A program made the translations under genes and the position numbers. 64,000 bases of DNA, taken from assembly GCF_000317555.1 (NCBI RefSeq), contig NC_019745.1:4464001-4528000 (forward strand), written 5' to 3'. Source of the DNA: Gloeocapsa sp. PCC 7428 (GTDB lineage: Bacteria > Cyanobacteriota > Cyanobacteriia > Cyanobacteriales > Chroococcidiopsidaceae). The notes below the pieces were generated by a model. The model had not been told where the DNA came from. It saw nothing but the letters and a program-made list of their open reading frames with translations, and searched no databases. Below, piece by piece: positions 17,317 through 26,476 of the stretch (positions are counted from its first letter, which is position 1; every line of letters begins with the position of its first letter).

Positions 17317-17641
17317 AGCTTAACAGGTAGTTTTATTATACTCCGGTTCTCCGATGGAGTTTTAGTATTTTAAGGCTTGCTTTGGATTTCTTTATATGTC
17401 ATACTTTGAGTTGCTCAAGAGATAAAAATACGATATTCCTACCAAGATACAGTAGATTAAAATAGGAGAGGATACCCAGAATCAGCAAAAAACTTTGTCA
17501 GAGTGAACAAGGAGTGGCACTAAGCGATTGCGTGCCATCACATAGCTGAAAAAGCTTGAACTTGTAACGATGTGACAGAAGCGCAAGTAGCTGTTGGGTG
17601 TACTTTCACCGCAAGAGACAACGATCAAAAAAAGCTAACTT
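17317..17641. other. Divergent intergenic region between cysK and cysH
   Basis: About 325 bp (349 bp if cysK starts at 17292). It should hold both promoters. I see AT-rich blocks and no clear palindromic operator, riboswitch fold or small gene. Confidence 0.4.
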
Positions 17642-18370
17642 ATGCTCGTTCAAGATGTCGCAGTAGATACAACACAAAGTTTTGATTTAAACGAACTAAA
17701 TCAGCGCTTTGCCGAGGTTCATCCAATTAATATACTAGGGTGGTGCCTAGAAAATTTGCGCCCTGGTTTAGTTCAAAGTAGTGCTTTTAACGTTAATGGT
17801 ATGGCAATTATGCATATGCTGTACCAAATCGCGCCGAATCCTCCGGTACCAGTTTTATTTCTGGATACGCTACACCATTTTCCAGAAACTTTGGAGCTTG
17901 TGCGCGACGCCCAAAAGCTTTATGAGTTAGATTTGCACGTGTATCGAGTTCCTGATGCAGATTCGCGGGAAAGCTTTGCGGCGCGCTACGGAGAATCGCT
18001 GTGGGAAAAAGATTTTGAGAAATACCATTACTTAACGAAAGTTGAGCCACTACAGCGGGGCTTACGCGAGTTAGATGCGACGGCGTGGATTACCGGAAGA
18101 CGCCGCGATCAATCGTCAACGCGATCGCATACTCCGATTTTTGAACAAGACAAACACGGGCGACTTAAAATTAACCCCTTAGCAAGTTGGACGCGCCAAG
18201 ATGTGTGGAAGTATGTCATGAGACATAACGTGCTTTACAATCCACTACACGATCAGGGCTATCCAAGTATTGGCGACGAACCAACAACAACACCAGTAAA
18301 TGCGGGTGAAGACGAACGCGCAGGACGTTGGCGAGGTATGGGGAAAACAGAATGTGGTATTCATTTGTAA
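17642..18370 (+). CDS. cysH: Phosphoadenylyl-sulfate (PAPS) reductase
   Basis: 242 residues. It reduces PAPS to sulfite with thioredoxin. Family features: FNVNGMAIMHML substrate loop region, LFLDTLHHFPETLEL, ITGRRRDQSSTRS, INPLASWTRQDVW, and the C-terminal KTECGIHL, whose cysteine is the catalytic residue. There is no CCxxRK or second cysteine pair, so it lacks the 4Fe-4S cluster of APS reductases and should use PAPS. That agrees with the presence of an APS kinase gene (cysC) 9 kb away. The start ATG at 17642 is followed by the family-typical N-terminus. It is upstream of the SBP56 gene on the same strand (109 bp). Confidence 0.93.
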   Translation: MLVQDVAVDTTQSFDLNELNQRFAEVHPINILGWCLENLRPGLVQSSAFNVNGMAIMHMLYQIAPNPPVPVLFLDTLHHFPETLELVRDAQKLYELDLHVYRVPDADSRESFAARYGESLWEKDFEKYHYLTKVEPLQRGLRELDATAWITGRRRDQSSTRSHTPIFEQDKHGRLKINPLASWTRQDVWKYVMRHNVLYNPLHDQGYPSIGDEPTTTPVNAGEDERAGRWRGMGKTECGIHL

Positions 18371-18479
18371 ACTTACTCTGGCACAATGCCATCTAAACTG
18401 GAATTATAGAGGTCAGGAGTCAGAGGTCGGAGATCGGGGACTTTGATTCGAGAATCTTACTGCTTTTGGTGTAAGAAAA

Positions 18480-19838
18480 ATGAGCAATCACAATCATGCT
18501 TGTTGTGGACCAGGTTACGCGTCGCCAGCAGATGCAATTCAAGCTGAACGCGAAAAGCTACTTTATACGATCGCCCTCTACACAGGAACAGGAATCGAAG
18601 AACCTGATTACTTAGCCACGATCGATGTTGACCCTAACTCTCCGACCTATTCGCAAGTGATTCATCGCTTACCGATGCCGTATATTGGTGATGAATTGCA
18701 TCATTTTGGTTGGAATGCTTGCAGTTCGTGTCATGGCGATGCGAGTAAATCGCGGCGCTTTTTGGTGGTTCCTGGTCAAAGATCGAGTCGAATTTATATT
18801 ATTGATGTCGCCGAGGCGCGATCGCCCAAAATCCACAAAGTTATTGAACCTGAAGAAATTATTCAAAAGACGAATTTAACCGCACCGCATACGGTACATT
18901 GTCTTGCGGATAGTCATGTGATGATTTCGATGTTAGGCGACAGCGAAGGTAATGCGCCTGGTGGTTTTTTATTACTCAACGCGGATTTTGAAATTGCGGG
19001 GCGTTGGGAACTCTCCTCAGGAATGAACTTTAACTATGACTTTTGGTATCAACCGCGTCATAACGTCATGGTGAGCAGCGAGTGGGGCGCGCCGAAAACG
19101 TATTACCCTGGCTTTGACCTTGATGATGTCACCGCTGGAAACTACGGTCATCACCTGCACTTTTGGGATTGGTCGCAGCATAAAATTATCCAAAGTGTAG
19201 ATTTAGGCACAGAAGGGTTAATTCCGTTAGAAGTTCGGTTTCATCACGATCCTGATAGTACGCATGGTTTTGTCGGTGCAGCACTCAGTAGTAATGTATG
19301 GCATTGGCACAAACCAAACGGACATTGGCAAGTCGAGAAAGTGATTGATGTTCCATCGGTTGATGTCGAAGGTTGGGCAATTCCTGTACCGTCGCTGATT
19401 ACAGATATTTTACTTTCAATGAGCGATCGCTATTTGTATTTTTCCAACTGGTTGCATGGTGACATTCGCCAGTACGACATTAGCGATCCATCGCAGCCTA
19501 AGCTAACAGGACAAGTTTGGTGCGGTGGCTTGCTAGGTAAAGGTGGTGAAGTGCAAGGACGTAAACTTCAAGGCGGACCGCAAATGCTGCAATTAAGTCT
19601 TGACGGTAAGCGGCTTTATGTCACCAACTCGCTATTTAGCACTTGGGACAATCAATTTTACCCAGACTTGGCAAAAAGTGGTTCGTATATGTTGCAAATT
19701 GACTGCGACACCGAAAACGGCGGTCTAAAAATCAATGAAGACTTTTATGTAGACTTTGGCAAAGAACCCGCAGGACCCGCACGCGCGCACGAGATGCGCT
19801 ACCCTGGCGGCGATTGTACTTCGGATATTTGGATTTAG
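18480..19838 (+). CDS. Selenium-binding protein 56 family / methanethiol oxidase
   Basis: 452 residues of the SBP56 family. Bacterial members are copper-dependent methanethiol oxidases that give formaldehyde, sulfide and peroxide. Visible hallmarks: CCGPGYASP near the N-terminus, [14 protein letters not shown] with the CxxC pair, [17 protein letters not shown], and histidines in LHFWDW and [14 protein letters not shown] that would bind copper; the C-terminal end [17 protein letters not shown] is diagnostic. No signal peptide is seen, so it is probably cytosolic. It follows cysH on the same strand, and sulfide release would feed CysK. Substrate assignment is by family only. Confidence 0.88.
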   Translation: MSNHNHACCGPGYASPADAIQAEREKLLYTIALYTGTGIEEPDYLATIDVDPNSPTYSQVIHRLPMPYIGDELHHFGWNACSSCHGDASKSRRFLVVPGQRSSRIYIIDVAEARSPKIHKVIEPEEIIQKTNLTAPHTVHCLADSHVMISMLGDSEGNAPGGFLLLNADFEIAGRWELSSGMNFNYDFWYQPRHNVMVSSEWGAPKTYYPGFDLDDVTAGNYGHHLHFWDWSQHKIIQSVDLGTEGLIPLEVRFHHDPDSTHGFVGAALSSNVWHWHKPNGHWQVEKVIDVPSVDVEGWAIPVPSLITDILLSMSDRYLYFSNWLHGDIRQYDISDPSQPKLTGQVWCGGLLGKGGEVQGRKLQGGPQMLQLSLDGKRLYVTNSLFSTWDNQFYPDLAKSGSYMLQIDCDTENGGLKINEDFYVDFGKEPAGPARAHEMRYPGGDCTSDIWI

Positions 19839-19881
19839 AAAGTGCGATCGCGGTGTGACTCAAACCTACAGATCAATAAAT

Positions 19882-20021
19882 AGCCTTCTGACTGAAGTCA
19901 GGGCTACCCAAACGAAGTGTACCTTCGTACACTAAAACAAGACTTTTAACAGGGTAACGTATGCCTTGCCCGTATAGTCCACGAAGGTGGACTTTGTTTA
20001 TGTAGTAGCGAATAAATTCGC
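19882..20021. repeat. Palindromic repeat cluster, copy 1
   Basis: Several perfect hairpins in a row between convergent genes: TGACTGAAGTCA-type at about 19889, GTGTAC-CTTC-GTACAC (19917-19932), GTCCAC-GAAG-GTGGAC (19977-19992) and GCGAAT-AA-ATTCGC (20008-20021). It belongs to the family also found at 43096, 53191, 59065, 61184 and 62280. Confidence 0.7.
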
Positions 20022-20073
20022 AATTCTTTTCATGCAGAAGATCTATAGATTTGCCCCAAAGTGAATTAAGAGT

Positions 20074-20091
20074 CCCCCAATTTGTTGGGGG
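20074..20091. terminator. Strong hairpin downstream of the transketolase-like gene
   Basis: CCCCCAA (20074-20080) pairs with TTGGGGG (20085-20091) across TTTG. It lies 11 bases beyond the stop codon of the minus-strand gene at 20102, where a terminator is expected. No long U-run follows on the minus strand. Confidence 0.6.
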
Positions 20092-20101
20092 ATTTAGGGC
20101 G

Positions 20102-22315
20102 CTAACTCACTAATTCCATCGCACGTTTCACTAAATTTTCTGCGGTTAAACCATTCAACGCCATCAATTGGGCGGGGCTAGCGGTTGTTTCTCCGCGTTT
20201 CCAAGCAAACGTATCGCGTTTGGCGGTACTGCGTAGCATGATTGGTTCTAGCATTCCACTCGCACCCGCTGTTACCCCAATTAAAGCATCGCCACCGAAT
20301 AACTTTTCAAATTCCGCATCATCAAGGAAATCGCCATCAGGTTCAGCGCAGCTATCCCATGCAACATCACTTGGACGATACAAGCGACGAGGATTAACAA
20401 CCGATACAACCCTGACGCCGACTTCTTGAACAGCAAGCGCCGACGCAGCTTCTAACACTGGTAGCAATACCATGTCACCAACAACAGCAAAGACAACGGT
20501 TTTACTTCCAGAGGCTTCTTGCAGTGCGATCGCGCCATCTTCTATTGCTTTTCTTCCTTGTTCAAATGTGGTGCGAATTGGTAAGGGTGACTTACTCGCA
20601 GTGATAACAATACCTTTGTTTTTCGTTGTCAACGCCCACTCGTAGGCGACTTGAATAGAGTTAGCATCTGGGGGAAAGATCGGAAAGACATTACCATTGC
20701 GCATCATCGCGGCAAAATAGGCTTCCACTTCTGGACGTTGGTGCGTCCAACCGTTACGCCCTTGTTCTAATGCGCCAGCCGTAAATAAAGTCACTGTCGA
20801 TGGCGTTGGACGGCGTAATTCTGCCATCGCTTGCGTCACAGTTTGCCAAATTGGTAAACCATTGATTGCAAAAGATTCGTAGGAACACCACAACGTACGG
20901 CTACCCATAAGTGCAGAACCTGCGGCTAAACCTGCGCAAGCATCTTCACTGAGTGGTTCGTAAACTTGTCCGCCAGGTTTTTGATTGTACAGCGGATCTT
21001 CGGTCGGGTGAATGATTTTTAAGGCTTGGTTGATATTGGCAATTCCTGAAGCTTCATTTCCATCCGCATTCGTCACCAAGAAGTTGCGATCGCATTCACC
21101 AACTCTTCCCACCAATCGTCCCATCGCGGTTGTGGCAACTTTTGGATCGCCACCTACAGCGTATTCTTCTAAGGGTAAATCTTCGATTTCTGGTAATTCT
21201 AAAACCGATTCGGTCACTGCAACACGACTCGCAGGACCACCCCCTGCACGTTCAAAGTTAGTACGTACCAATTGCCAAGCTTCTGGGGCTAAAGCACGGG
21301 CTTGCAGCGCATTGACAATATCTGGATTATCTAGCGTGTGCATTGCATAGAGGTTGTGCGATTTTGCGCCTCTTGCGTGGACTCCAGCACCTTTTAATTG
21401 TTTGATAATGAGTACTGTACGCGTTCCACTTAATGCCGATTTGGCGGCTTCGTCGGCGGCGATGAGGACTGCCTTGGTAAACGCTAGGCGTTGCTTGAAA
21501 GAAAACGCGGTACTATCGACGTAGTTTCCTGGTTGGTCTTGGTCGTCAAAGTCTTTGGCATCGACTAACACAACTTCCTCAAAGCCGTTACCGTGCCAAT
21601 AAGCCATCATCTGCTCGTTGGATTGCGTAGAAACCATACTATGATGCTCTTGGCTAAAACCATTCCACACCAGCACGGGTAAAAAGTTCGTCATTCCTGG
21701 ATAAGCGGTGTGAAAATGCGCCATACTACTCACAATGTAAGGCTCGCCTAATCCACCGTCACCAATTGTCACAGGAAACAGCTTGTCACGGTGCAAGCGC
21801 GCAGCTGCCATTGCGAAGTGTTGTCCTTGTCCTAACGGACCTGCGGGTGAGAGAATTCCTGGAATGTAACCGGATAAGTGTCCGAGTAAGCCGTGATGTT
21901 CGCGAAAGCGATCGCGCAGTTGTTGTACCGTATTGATTCCCATGTCTTCGAGGGATCGATCGAGAAACATCGCACTGTAAAATCCTGGGGCGTGATGCCC
22001 AACTTCAGTGAGAATGTTTTTGTGCCCCAGCATGACTAATGCGGCATACGCTTCAACTTGGCTGGCAAATCCGCCTGGATGTCCTGAAGCTTTGCTTGCC
22101 GTAATTTGTAATGTTAGATAACGTAGTGCATCAGCAGCAAGTAGCGTTTGGAAAACTACCGCTGGATCTTCAGGGTCGCTAATCGACGTACTACCAGAGG
22201 CGATCGCGGCTTGTTTGCCATAAGTGTCAAATTCGGGCAGCATTTCTCCAAAATACTGAATTCCTTCGCAGAAATCTGGAGTTGCTAACTTTGCCGCTTG
22301 CGTCGATGCCGTCAT
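20102..22315 (-). CDS. Transketolase-like thiamine-diphosphate enzyme
   Basis: About 737 residues from MTASTQAAKL (a further in-frame ATG 6 codons upstream ends at 22333). The ThDP-binding N-terminal half shows KASGHPGGFASQVEAYAALV, the transketolase-type substrate/diphosphate loop, and GDGGLGEPYIVSSMAHFH, the metal-diphosphate GDG motif. The central pyrimidine domain is represented by LWCSYESFAINGLPIWQTV, and a C-terminal domain follows. Its length exceeds canonical TktA (about 665) and the sequence differs from it, and it lacks typical Xfp phosphoketolase motifs, so it belongs to a transketolase-related cyanobacterial group whose substrate I cannot state. Confidence 0.75.
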   Translation of the reverse strand: MTASTQAAKLATPDFCEGIQYFGEMLPEFDTYGKQAAIASGSTSISDPEDPAVVFQTLLAADALRYLTLQITASKASGHPGGFASQVEAYAALVMLGHKNILTEVGHHAPGFYSAMFLDRSLEDMGINTVQQLRDRFREHHGLLGHLSGYIPGILSPAGPLGQGQHFAMAAARLHRDKLFPVTIGDGGLGEPYIVSSMAHFHTAYPGMTNFLPVLVWNGFSQEHHSMVSTQSNEQMMAYWHGNGFEEVVLVDAKDFDDQDQPGNYVDSTAFSFKQRLAFTKAVLIAADEAAKSALSGTRTVLIIKQLKGAGVHARGAKSHNLYAMHTLDNPDIVNALQARALAPEAWQLVRTNFERAGGGPASRVAVTESVLELPEIEDLPLEEYAVGGDPKVATTAMGRLVGRVGECDRNFLVTNADGNEASGIANINQALKIIHPTEDPLYNQKPGGQVYEPLSEDACAGLAAGSALMGSRTLWCSYESFAINGLPIWQTVTQAMAELRRPTPSTVTLFTAGALEQGRNGWTHQRPEVEAYFAAMMRNGNVFPIFPPDANSIQVAYEWALTTKNKGIVITASKSPLPIRTTFEQGRKAIEDGAIALQEASGSKTVVFAVVGDMVLLPVLEAASALAVQEVGVRVVSVVNPRRLYRPSDVAWDSCAEPDGDFLDDAEFEKLFGGDALIGVTAGASGMLEPIMLRSTAKRDTFAWKRGETTASPAQLMALNGLTAENLVKRAMELVS

Positions 22316-22491
22316 GCTCAATTTCCTCTGCAATTACAGTACTGTTGTTGATGTGACTTAACTAACAATTTTACAATTTCCCTATTCCCGAAATTATTAC
22401 TTCTACTTCTTACATAAATCAATTCTGGCAATCTAATCTGGGAAAATTGTTACACTTCTGTCGTTTGCATAGCACAATATTCTAAACATTT

Positions 22492-22977
22492 ATGATGCGT
22501 CGCCTACTATCTTCCTCAAAATATATTATGATTTTGCCTGCTTTGTCTAATGTCATAGCAGCATTAGTCTTAATGATTTATAGTACTATACAAACCTTTG
22601 TTGCTGTTATTAGTTTACTCCAGCGTAGTTTTACTGGTGGTTTATCTAAAAGTGTTGTTTTTGATGCTGCTATCAGTTTTTTAGAAATAGCCGATATTGT
22701 CCTTTTGGCAACTGTAATTTTAGTGATTGGTCTTGGTTTATACGAACTTTTTATTAGTCAGCTTAATTTGCCAAGCTGGTTATTAATTCGCAATCTTGAC
22801 GATCTTAAAGATAAGCTTATTAGTACTGTAGTTGCTGTTATATCTATTTTGTTTCTTGGGGCAGTTGTTAATAATATTCCTAACTTATTGCCATTCGGTG
22901 CATCAGTAGCATTGGTCATTGTTGCTTTAGCAATTTTTACTAATTGGGTACCTAGTTGGAAGAAAAATTCACAGTAA
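22492..22977 (+). CDS. YqhA family membrane protein (UPF0114)
   Basis: 161 residues with four predicted membrane helices (about 12-42, 55-82, 108-128 and 132-150). The family pattern is visible: ATVILVIGLGLYELFISQL followed by the amphipathic DDLKDKLISTVVAVISILFLGAV. The function is unproven; the family sits in the inner membrane. It stands alone, with no tight operon partner. The sequence has more AT-rich codons than its left neighbour. The start is ATG 22492; the second ATG (22495) is equally possible. Confidence 0.8.
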   Translation: MMRRLLSSSKYIMILPALSNVIAALVLMIYSTIQTFVAVISLLQRSFTGGLSKSVVFDAAISFLEIADIVLLATVILVIGLGLYELFISQLNLPSWLLIRNLDDLKDKLISTVVAVISILFLGAVVNNIPNLLPFGASVALVIVALAIFTNWVPSWKKNSQ

Positions 22978-23197
22978 TAAGAAAAATGATTAATAGGCGT
23001 AGCCTTCCCGCAAGGTAGCACGCAAAGTACACAAAGGAAAGAGTTTTTAAGATATTTGAGAAATATTTAAATAAATGGTTTATATAAATATACAATATAA
23101 ACATATAAAAGCAATAAATACTGACTTGACTGCATTTATGCAGTCGTTGCACGGCGGAGTACCGACGACTAAAATATAGGAAAAAAATAAAGTTAAT

Positions 23198-24565
23198 ATG
23201 CGAGTGAATTTCAAAACACAAACTCCTGCATTGTTACAAACTTTACAATTAATTTCTGAGCCAACAAAGTTTTTAGAAAGTTGTATGCAGCGGTATGGAG
23301 ATCCATTTACTGTTAGAGTGCTTGGGTTAAAGTCTCCACCAGTTGTATTTTTTAGTAGTCCGCAAGCTATTAAGGAAATCTTTGCTTTACCTGGCGATCA
23401 GTTTGATTTTAAAAAGGCTACGCATGTTTTTAAGCCGTTGATGGGAGAGAAATCAATTATTTTACAAGAGGGTCGTAGCCATCAACGCCAGAAGCAATTC
23501 ATGATGCCACCGTTTCATGGCGATCGCATGAAAGCTTATGGTGAAATTATCGCGCAAATTACTAACCATGTCATTGACCAATGGTCTGTAGGAAAAATCA
23601 TTTCGCTCCAGCACGAAATGTCAGATATTACTTTGCAGATTATTTTACAAGTTGTCTTTGGAATTAGTCCAGGAACGCGCTATGACAAAATTAAAACGTT
23701 ACTTGGTTCGCTATTAGATGATGTCACGAAGCCTTTGTTCTCTAGTTTGTTTTTCTTTCCACCCCTGCAAAATGATTTGGGTGCATGGAGTCCTTGGGGA
23801 AAATTCTTAAGACGCCGACAAGCAATTGATGAGTTAATTTACAGTGAAATTGCACAGCGTAGAAAAGAAGATGATGCTACGCGTAGCGATATCCTTTCAA
23901 TGTTAATAGCCGCACGCGATGAAAACGGTCAACCGCTGACTGATATAGAGTTACGCGATCAACTAGTTTCACTTCTGTTATTAGGATATGAAACCACCGC
24001 AGCAGCTTTGAGTTGGGCATTTTATTTAATTCACTCTTCGCCACAAGTTTTGGCGAAATTACTACAAGAATTAGCCACATCTTCAGTGAATCCTGAAGAT
24101 ATTGCTGCTTTACCCTATTTAACCGCAATTTGTCAAGAGACGCTGAGAATTTATCCTATTGGTTTAATTTGTACACCGCGAATGGTTAGAGATTCAGCAC
24201 AAATTGTAGGCGACACGTTTGATGCGGGAACCATTGTTGTTCCTTGCATTTATTTAGCACATCGTCGCCCAGAAACTTATCCTCAACCTGAAGAATTTTT
24301 ACCGGAAAGATTTTTAGCGCGGAAGTTTTCGCCTTATGAATATTTACCTTTTGGTGGTGGAATTCGTGGCTGTATTGGGGTAGCGTTTTCGATGTATGAA
24401 ATGAAACTTGTACTAGCGACAATTTTATCGCGCTTTCACTTAGCTTTAGCTGATTCGCGTCCAGCGCGTCCAGTGCGTCGTGGAATTACCATCGTTCCCT
24501 CGGTGAGTGGAATGAACATGATAGTCAAAGCACAACAACCTGCGAAAGTACCAGTAAAAATGTAG
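23198..24565 (+). CDS. Cytochrome P450 (CYP110-like)
   Basis: 455 residues, soluble type without an N-terminal membrane anchor. Heme loop FGGGIRGCIG with thiolate Cys392; I-helix oxygen motif LLLGYETTAAAL (the usual A/G-G-x-E/D-T-T with GYETT); K-helix ExxR in ETLRIYP; and HRRPETYPQPEEFLPERF (meander). The sequence style resembles cyanobacterial CYP110 monooxygenases, which hydroxylate fatty acids and terpenoids. Redox partners are not adjacent. The upstream 220 bp contains a partial GTAGCCTTCCCGCAAGG-type repeat. Substrate is unknown. Confidence 0.92.
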   Translation: MRVNFKTQTPALLQTLQLISEPTKFLESCMQRYGDPFTVRVLGLKSPPVVFFSSPQAIKEIFALPGDQFDFKKATHVFKPLMGEKSIILQEGRSHQRQKQFMMPPFHGDRMKAYGEIIAQITNHVIDQWSVGKIISLQHEMSDITLQIILQVVFGISPGTRYDKIKTLLGSLLDDVTKPLFSSLFFFPPLQNDLGAWSPWGKFLRRRQAIDELIYSEIAQRRKEDDATRSDILSMLIAARDENGQPLTDIELRDQLVSLLLLGYETTAAALSWAFYLIHSSPQVLAKLLQELATSSVNPEDIAALPYLTAICQETLRIYPIGLICTPRMVRDSAQIVGDTFDAGTIVVPCIYLAHRRPETYPQPEEFLPERFLARKFSPYEYLPFGGGIRGCIGVAFSMYEMKLVLATILSRFHLALADSRPARPVRRGITIVPSVSGMNMIVKAQQPAKVPVKM

Positions 24566-24707
24566 TGTTTTCTACCAAAGTGTTTATTCCGTAATATAGA
24601 TTTCCGTTGCTGCTGCAACTTCTACAGTAACAGTTAGAAGACTTATGAATTTGAGTTTGTACAACGCAAGCTTTGAATGAGTAGCATCAGAGGAAATCGC
24701 AAATATC

Positions 24708-25451
24708 ATGTTGGATGACACACGGTTAGAAGAACAGGCTATCAGTAAAGCAGCAGAAATTGGACTTTCTAGCCAAATCGAGCAAGCTGAGGCAATTAAT
24801 GTCGAGGTTAAAACTGATCTGTGGAAGATTTTACAAGGACAAGCAGATTCCGTTGCGATCGCTGGTGAAGGTGTTGTACTGCAAAAAGATATCCGCGTTC
24901 AGCACATGGAATTGTCTACGGATAAAATTGACATCAATCCTTTCAGTGCTTTACTCGGACAAGTTGAACTCAATCAGCCGGTACAAGCTAACGCCCGTCT
25001 TGTCATGTTCCAAGAAGATCTCAACCGCGCGCTGAATAGCGATTACATTCTTCACCAAGCACAATTTGATTTGGATGTCGATGGGGAAAAGGTCAACTTG
25101 GAAATGCAGCAAATGCACCTCGCGCTACCAGGTAACAACAAAATGGTGTTTGATGGTAAAGCTGTGCTGCAAGAAAAAGGTACAACCCGTCAAATCGCAT
25201 TTCATGCAACAGCGCGTCCGCGCACTCAAACTGAACCCGTCATGCTAGAAGGATTTACTTGTACTGAAGGTGATGGCATTTCTTTAGAATTTACCGCTGC
25301 GTTGATGCAGAAAGTCAAGGAAATGGTTAATTCAGCTTATATCAATTTAGATACGATGGCGCTGCGTGTGAGCAACATGGAAGTGCAACAAGGCAGTATT
25401 TTACTTCAAGCTCAAGCTTTAGTTCGCGAACTTCCGACGATGGAACAATAA
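24708..25451 (+). CDS. DUF2993 (LmeA-like) protein
   Basis: 247 residues. It matches the DUF2993 family, common in cyanobacteria and related to mycobacterial LmeA phospholipid-binding proteins. Characteristic segments: LSSQIEQAEAINVEVKTDLW, GEGVVLQKDIRVQHMEL, INPFSALLGQVELNQPVQANARLVM, and the repeated beta-rich C-terminal half. No signal peptide or membrane segment is present, so it is likely cytosolic or peripherally bound, perhaps to thylakoid lipid. It is a single gene, 142 bp after the P450. The molecular function is unknown. Confidence 0.8.
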   Translation: MLDDTRLEEQAISKAAEIGLSSQIEQAEAINVEVKTDLWKILQGQADSVAIAGEGVVLQKDIRVQHMELSTDKIDINPFSALLGQVELNQPVQANARLVMFQEDLNRALNSDYILHQAQFDLDVDGEKVNLEMQQMHLALPGNNKMVFDGKAVLQEKGTTRQIAFHATARPRTQTEPVMLEGFTCTEGDGISLEFTAALMQKVKEMVNSAYINLDTMALRVSNMEVQQGSILLQAQALVRELPTMEQ

Positions 25452-25545
25452 CATTATTTGGGACTTCGCGCGTACACTCTTTTAACCACGCTAGTTAAAG
25501 ATGGCGATCGCCTGACCAAACACAACTTGGCATGACTTCTAAATT

Positions 25546-26349
25546 CTAAGACTTCTCGGTTAGAGTATCGTCATCTGGGTTAATGCCCAAAGACCTCAAC
25601 CGCTGTGCTAGTCGTTCCGCGCGTTGGCGTTCTTGTTCCGCGCGTTGGCGTTCTTGTTCCGCGCGTTGGCGTTCTTGTTCTGCTTCAGTTGAAATCCAAT
25701 TTCCTTTGCGATCGTACCAACGCAGCCACAGGCGATTAACTCCTGCATATTCGCCTTGCCATAAACCTAAACCGAGTGTTATGTCTGGCATCCAAACTTT
25801 AGATTCGGTAAGAGCGAGTTCTTGATAATGTCCTCCCTGTAAGCGAAAAACTTGTAAACGCCCAGTGTATCGACTGAAAACCACATAGTAGGGAATTCGT
25901 AAAATCTGTTCGTAAACCTGCCATTTTGTTGGCGGTTGGTTATCCTTTTGCTCTGTTCTTCCCAAATCTTCAGCTTCTGTATTGGGTGAAAGTAACTCAA
26001 CAACCACAAATGGACTGACTCCCTCTTGCCAAATCACGTAGCTAAGACGCAAGTCTCGACCTTCGTAGAGTTTTGACACGCCGACTACACCGAACCAGTC
26101 TGGACGCTTGTAGCGGTTTGGATAGCGAACGTCGTAATAAAGATTCATGTCACTAGCACTAAACACCTGCTCAGGTGAATAGGCGGGAGGCTGAAACGTT
26201 ATTCGTAATAATTCAGGTTGAAGGTCATGAAACTCATCCGGCAAGCCTGGTTCCTCTGGATCTTCGCTGGGTAGATCATACATTGTGGGTAGCGTTTCTT
26301 TAGCAGGACGTGGTGGATCAGTCTGCTCAATGTATCTAGCAAAAGACAT
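25546..26349 (-). CDS. Uma2 family (DUF820) endonuclease-like protein
   Basis: 267 residues. The DUF820/Uma2 PD-(D/E)XK-like fold is indicated by YDVRYPNRYKRPDWFGVVGV, FVVVELLSPNTEAED and KWQVYEQILRIPYYVVFSR, which give the D...ExL...K/Q arrangement. Such genes occur in dozens of copies in cyanobacteria and are often linked to mobile DNA; their cellular role is unclear. The C-terminus is a charged coiled coil of three QERQRAE heptads encoded by three identical 21-bp units (25615-25677), followed by AQRLRSLGINPDDD. Copy number of the heptad is likely to vary between strains. Confidence 0.85.
   Translation of the reverse strand: MSFARYIEQTDPPRPAKETLPTMYDLPSEDPEEPGLPDEFHDLQPELLRITFQPPAYSPEQVFSASDMNLYYDVRYPNRYKRPDWFGVVGVSKLYEGRDLRLSYVIWQEGVSPFVVVELLSPNTEAEDLGRTEQKDNQPPTKWQVYEQILRIPYYVVFSRYTGRLQVFRLQGGHYQELALTESKVWMPDITLGLGLWQGEYAGVNRLWLRWYDRKGNWISTEAEQERQRAEQERQRAEQERQRAERLAQRLRSLGINPDDDTLTEKS
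25615..25677. repeat. Three 21-bp tandem repeats inside the Uma2 gene
   Basis: Units 25615-25635, 25636-25656 and 25657-25677 are identical and in frame, encoding the heptad QERQRAE in the C-terminal coiled coil. A slippage-prone minisatellite is the likely origin. Confidence 0.85.
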
Positions 26350-26476
26350 AACAACTTTTATGATGTAGAAAAGCGTCTTACAGATTATGTTAAGTCAGTT
26401 TGACGGATATGAACGCATTGCCATAATGAGTAATTAGCCAACTATTCACACCTGAAAGCAAGTTAAAGCGCCACGC

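Noticed and set aside
1171-17609. An 18-base near match (one mismatch) between 1171-1188 and 17592-17609 that could be a shared operator
   Set aside because: One such match is expected by chance in 64 kb, and the two contexts have nothing in common.
20102-22315. Phosphoketolase (Xfp) as the identity of the ThDP enzyme
   Set aside because: The expected Xfp motifs and length (about 800) are missing; transketolase-type HPGG and GDGG loops are present.
25615-25677. Tandem units that might be taken for a CRISPR array
   Set aside because: No spacers; the units are contiguous, in frame and encode a coiled-coil heptad.
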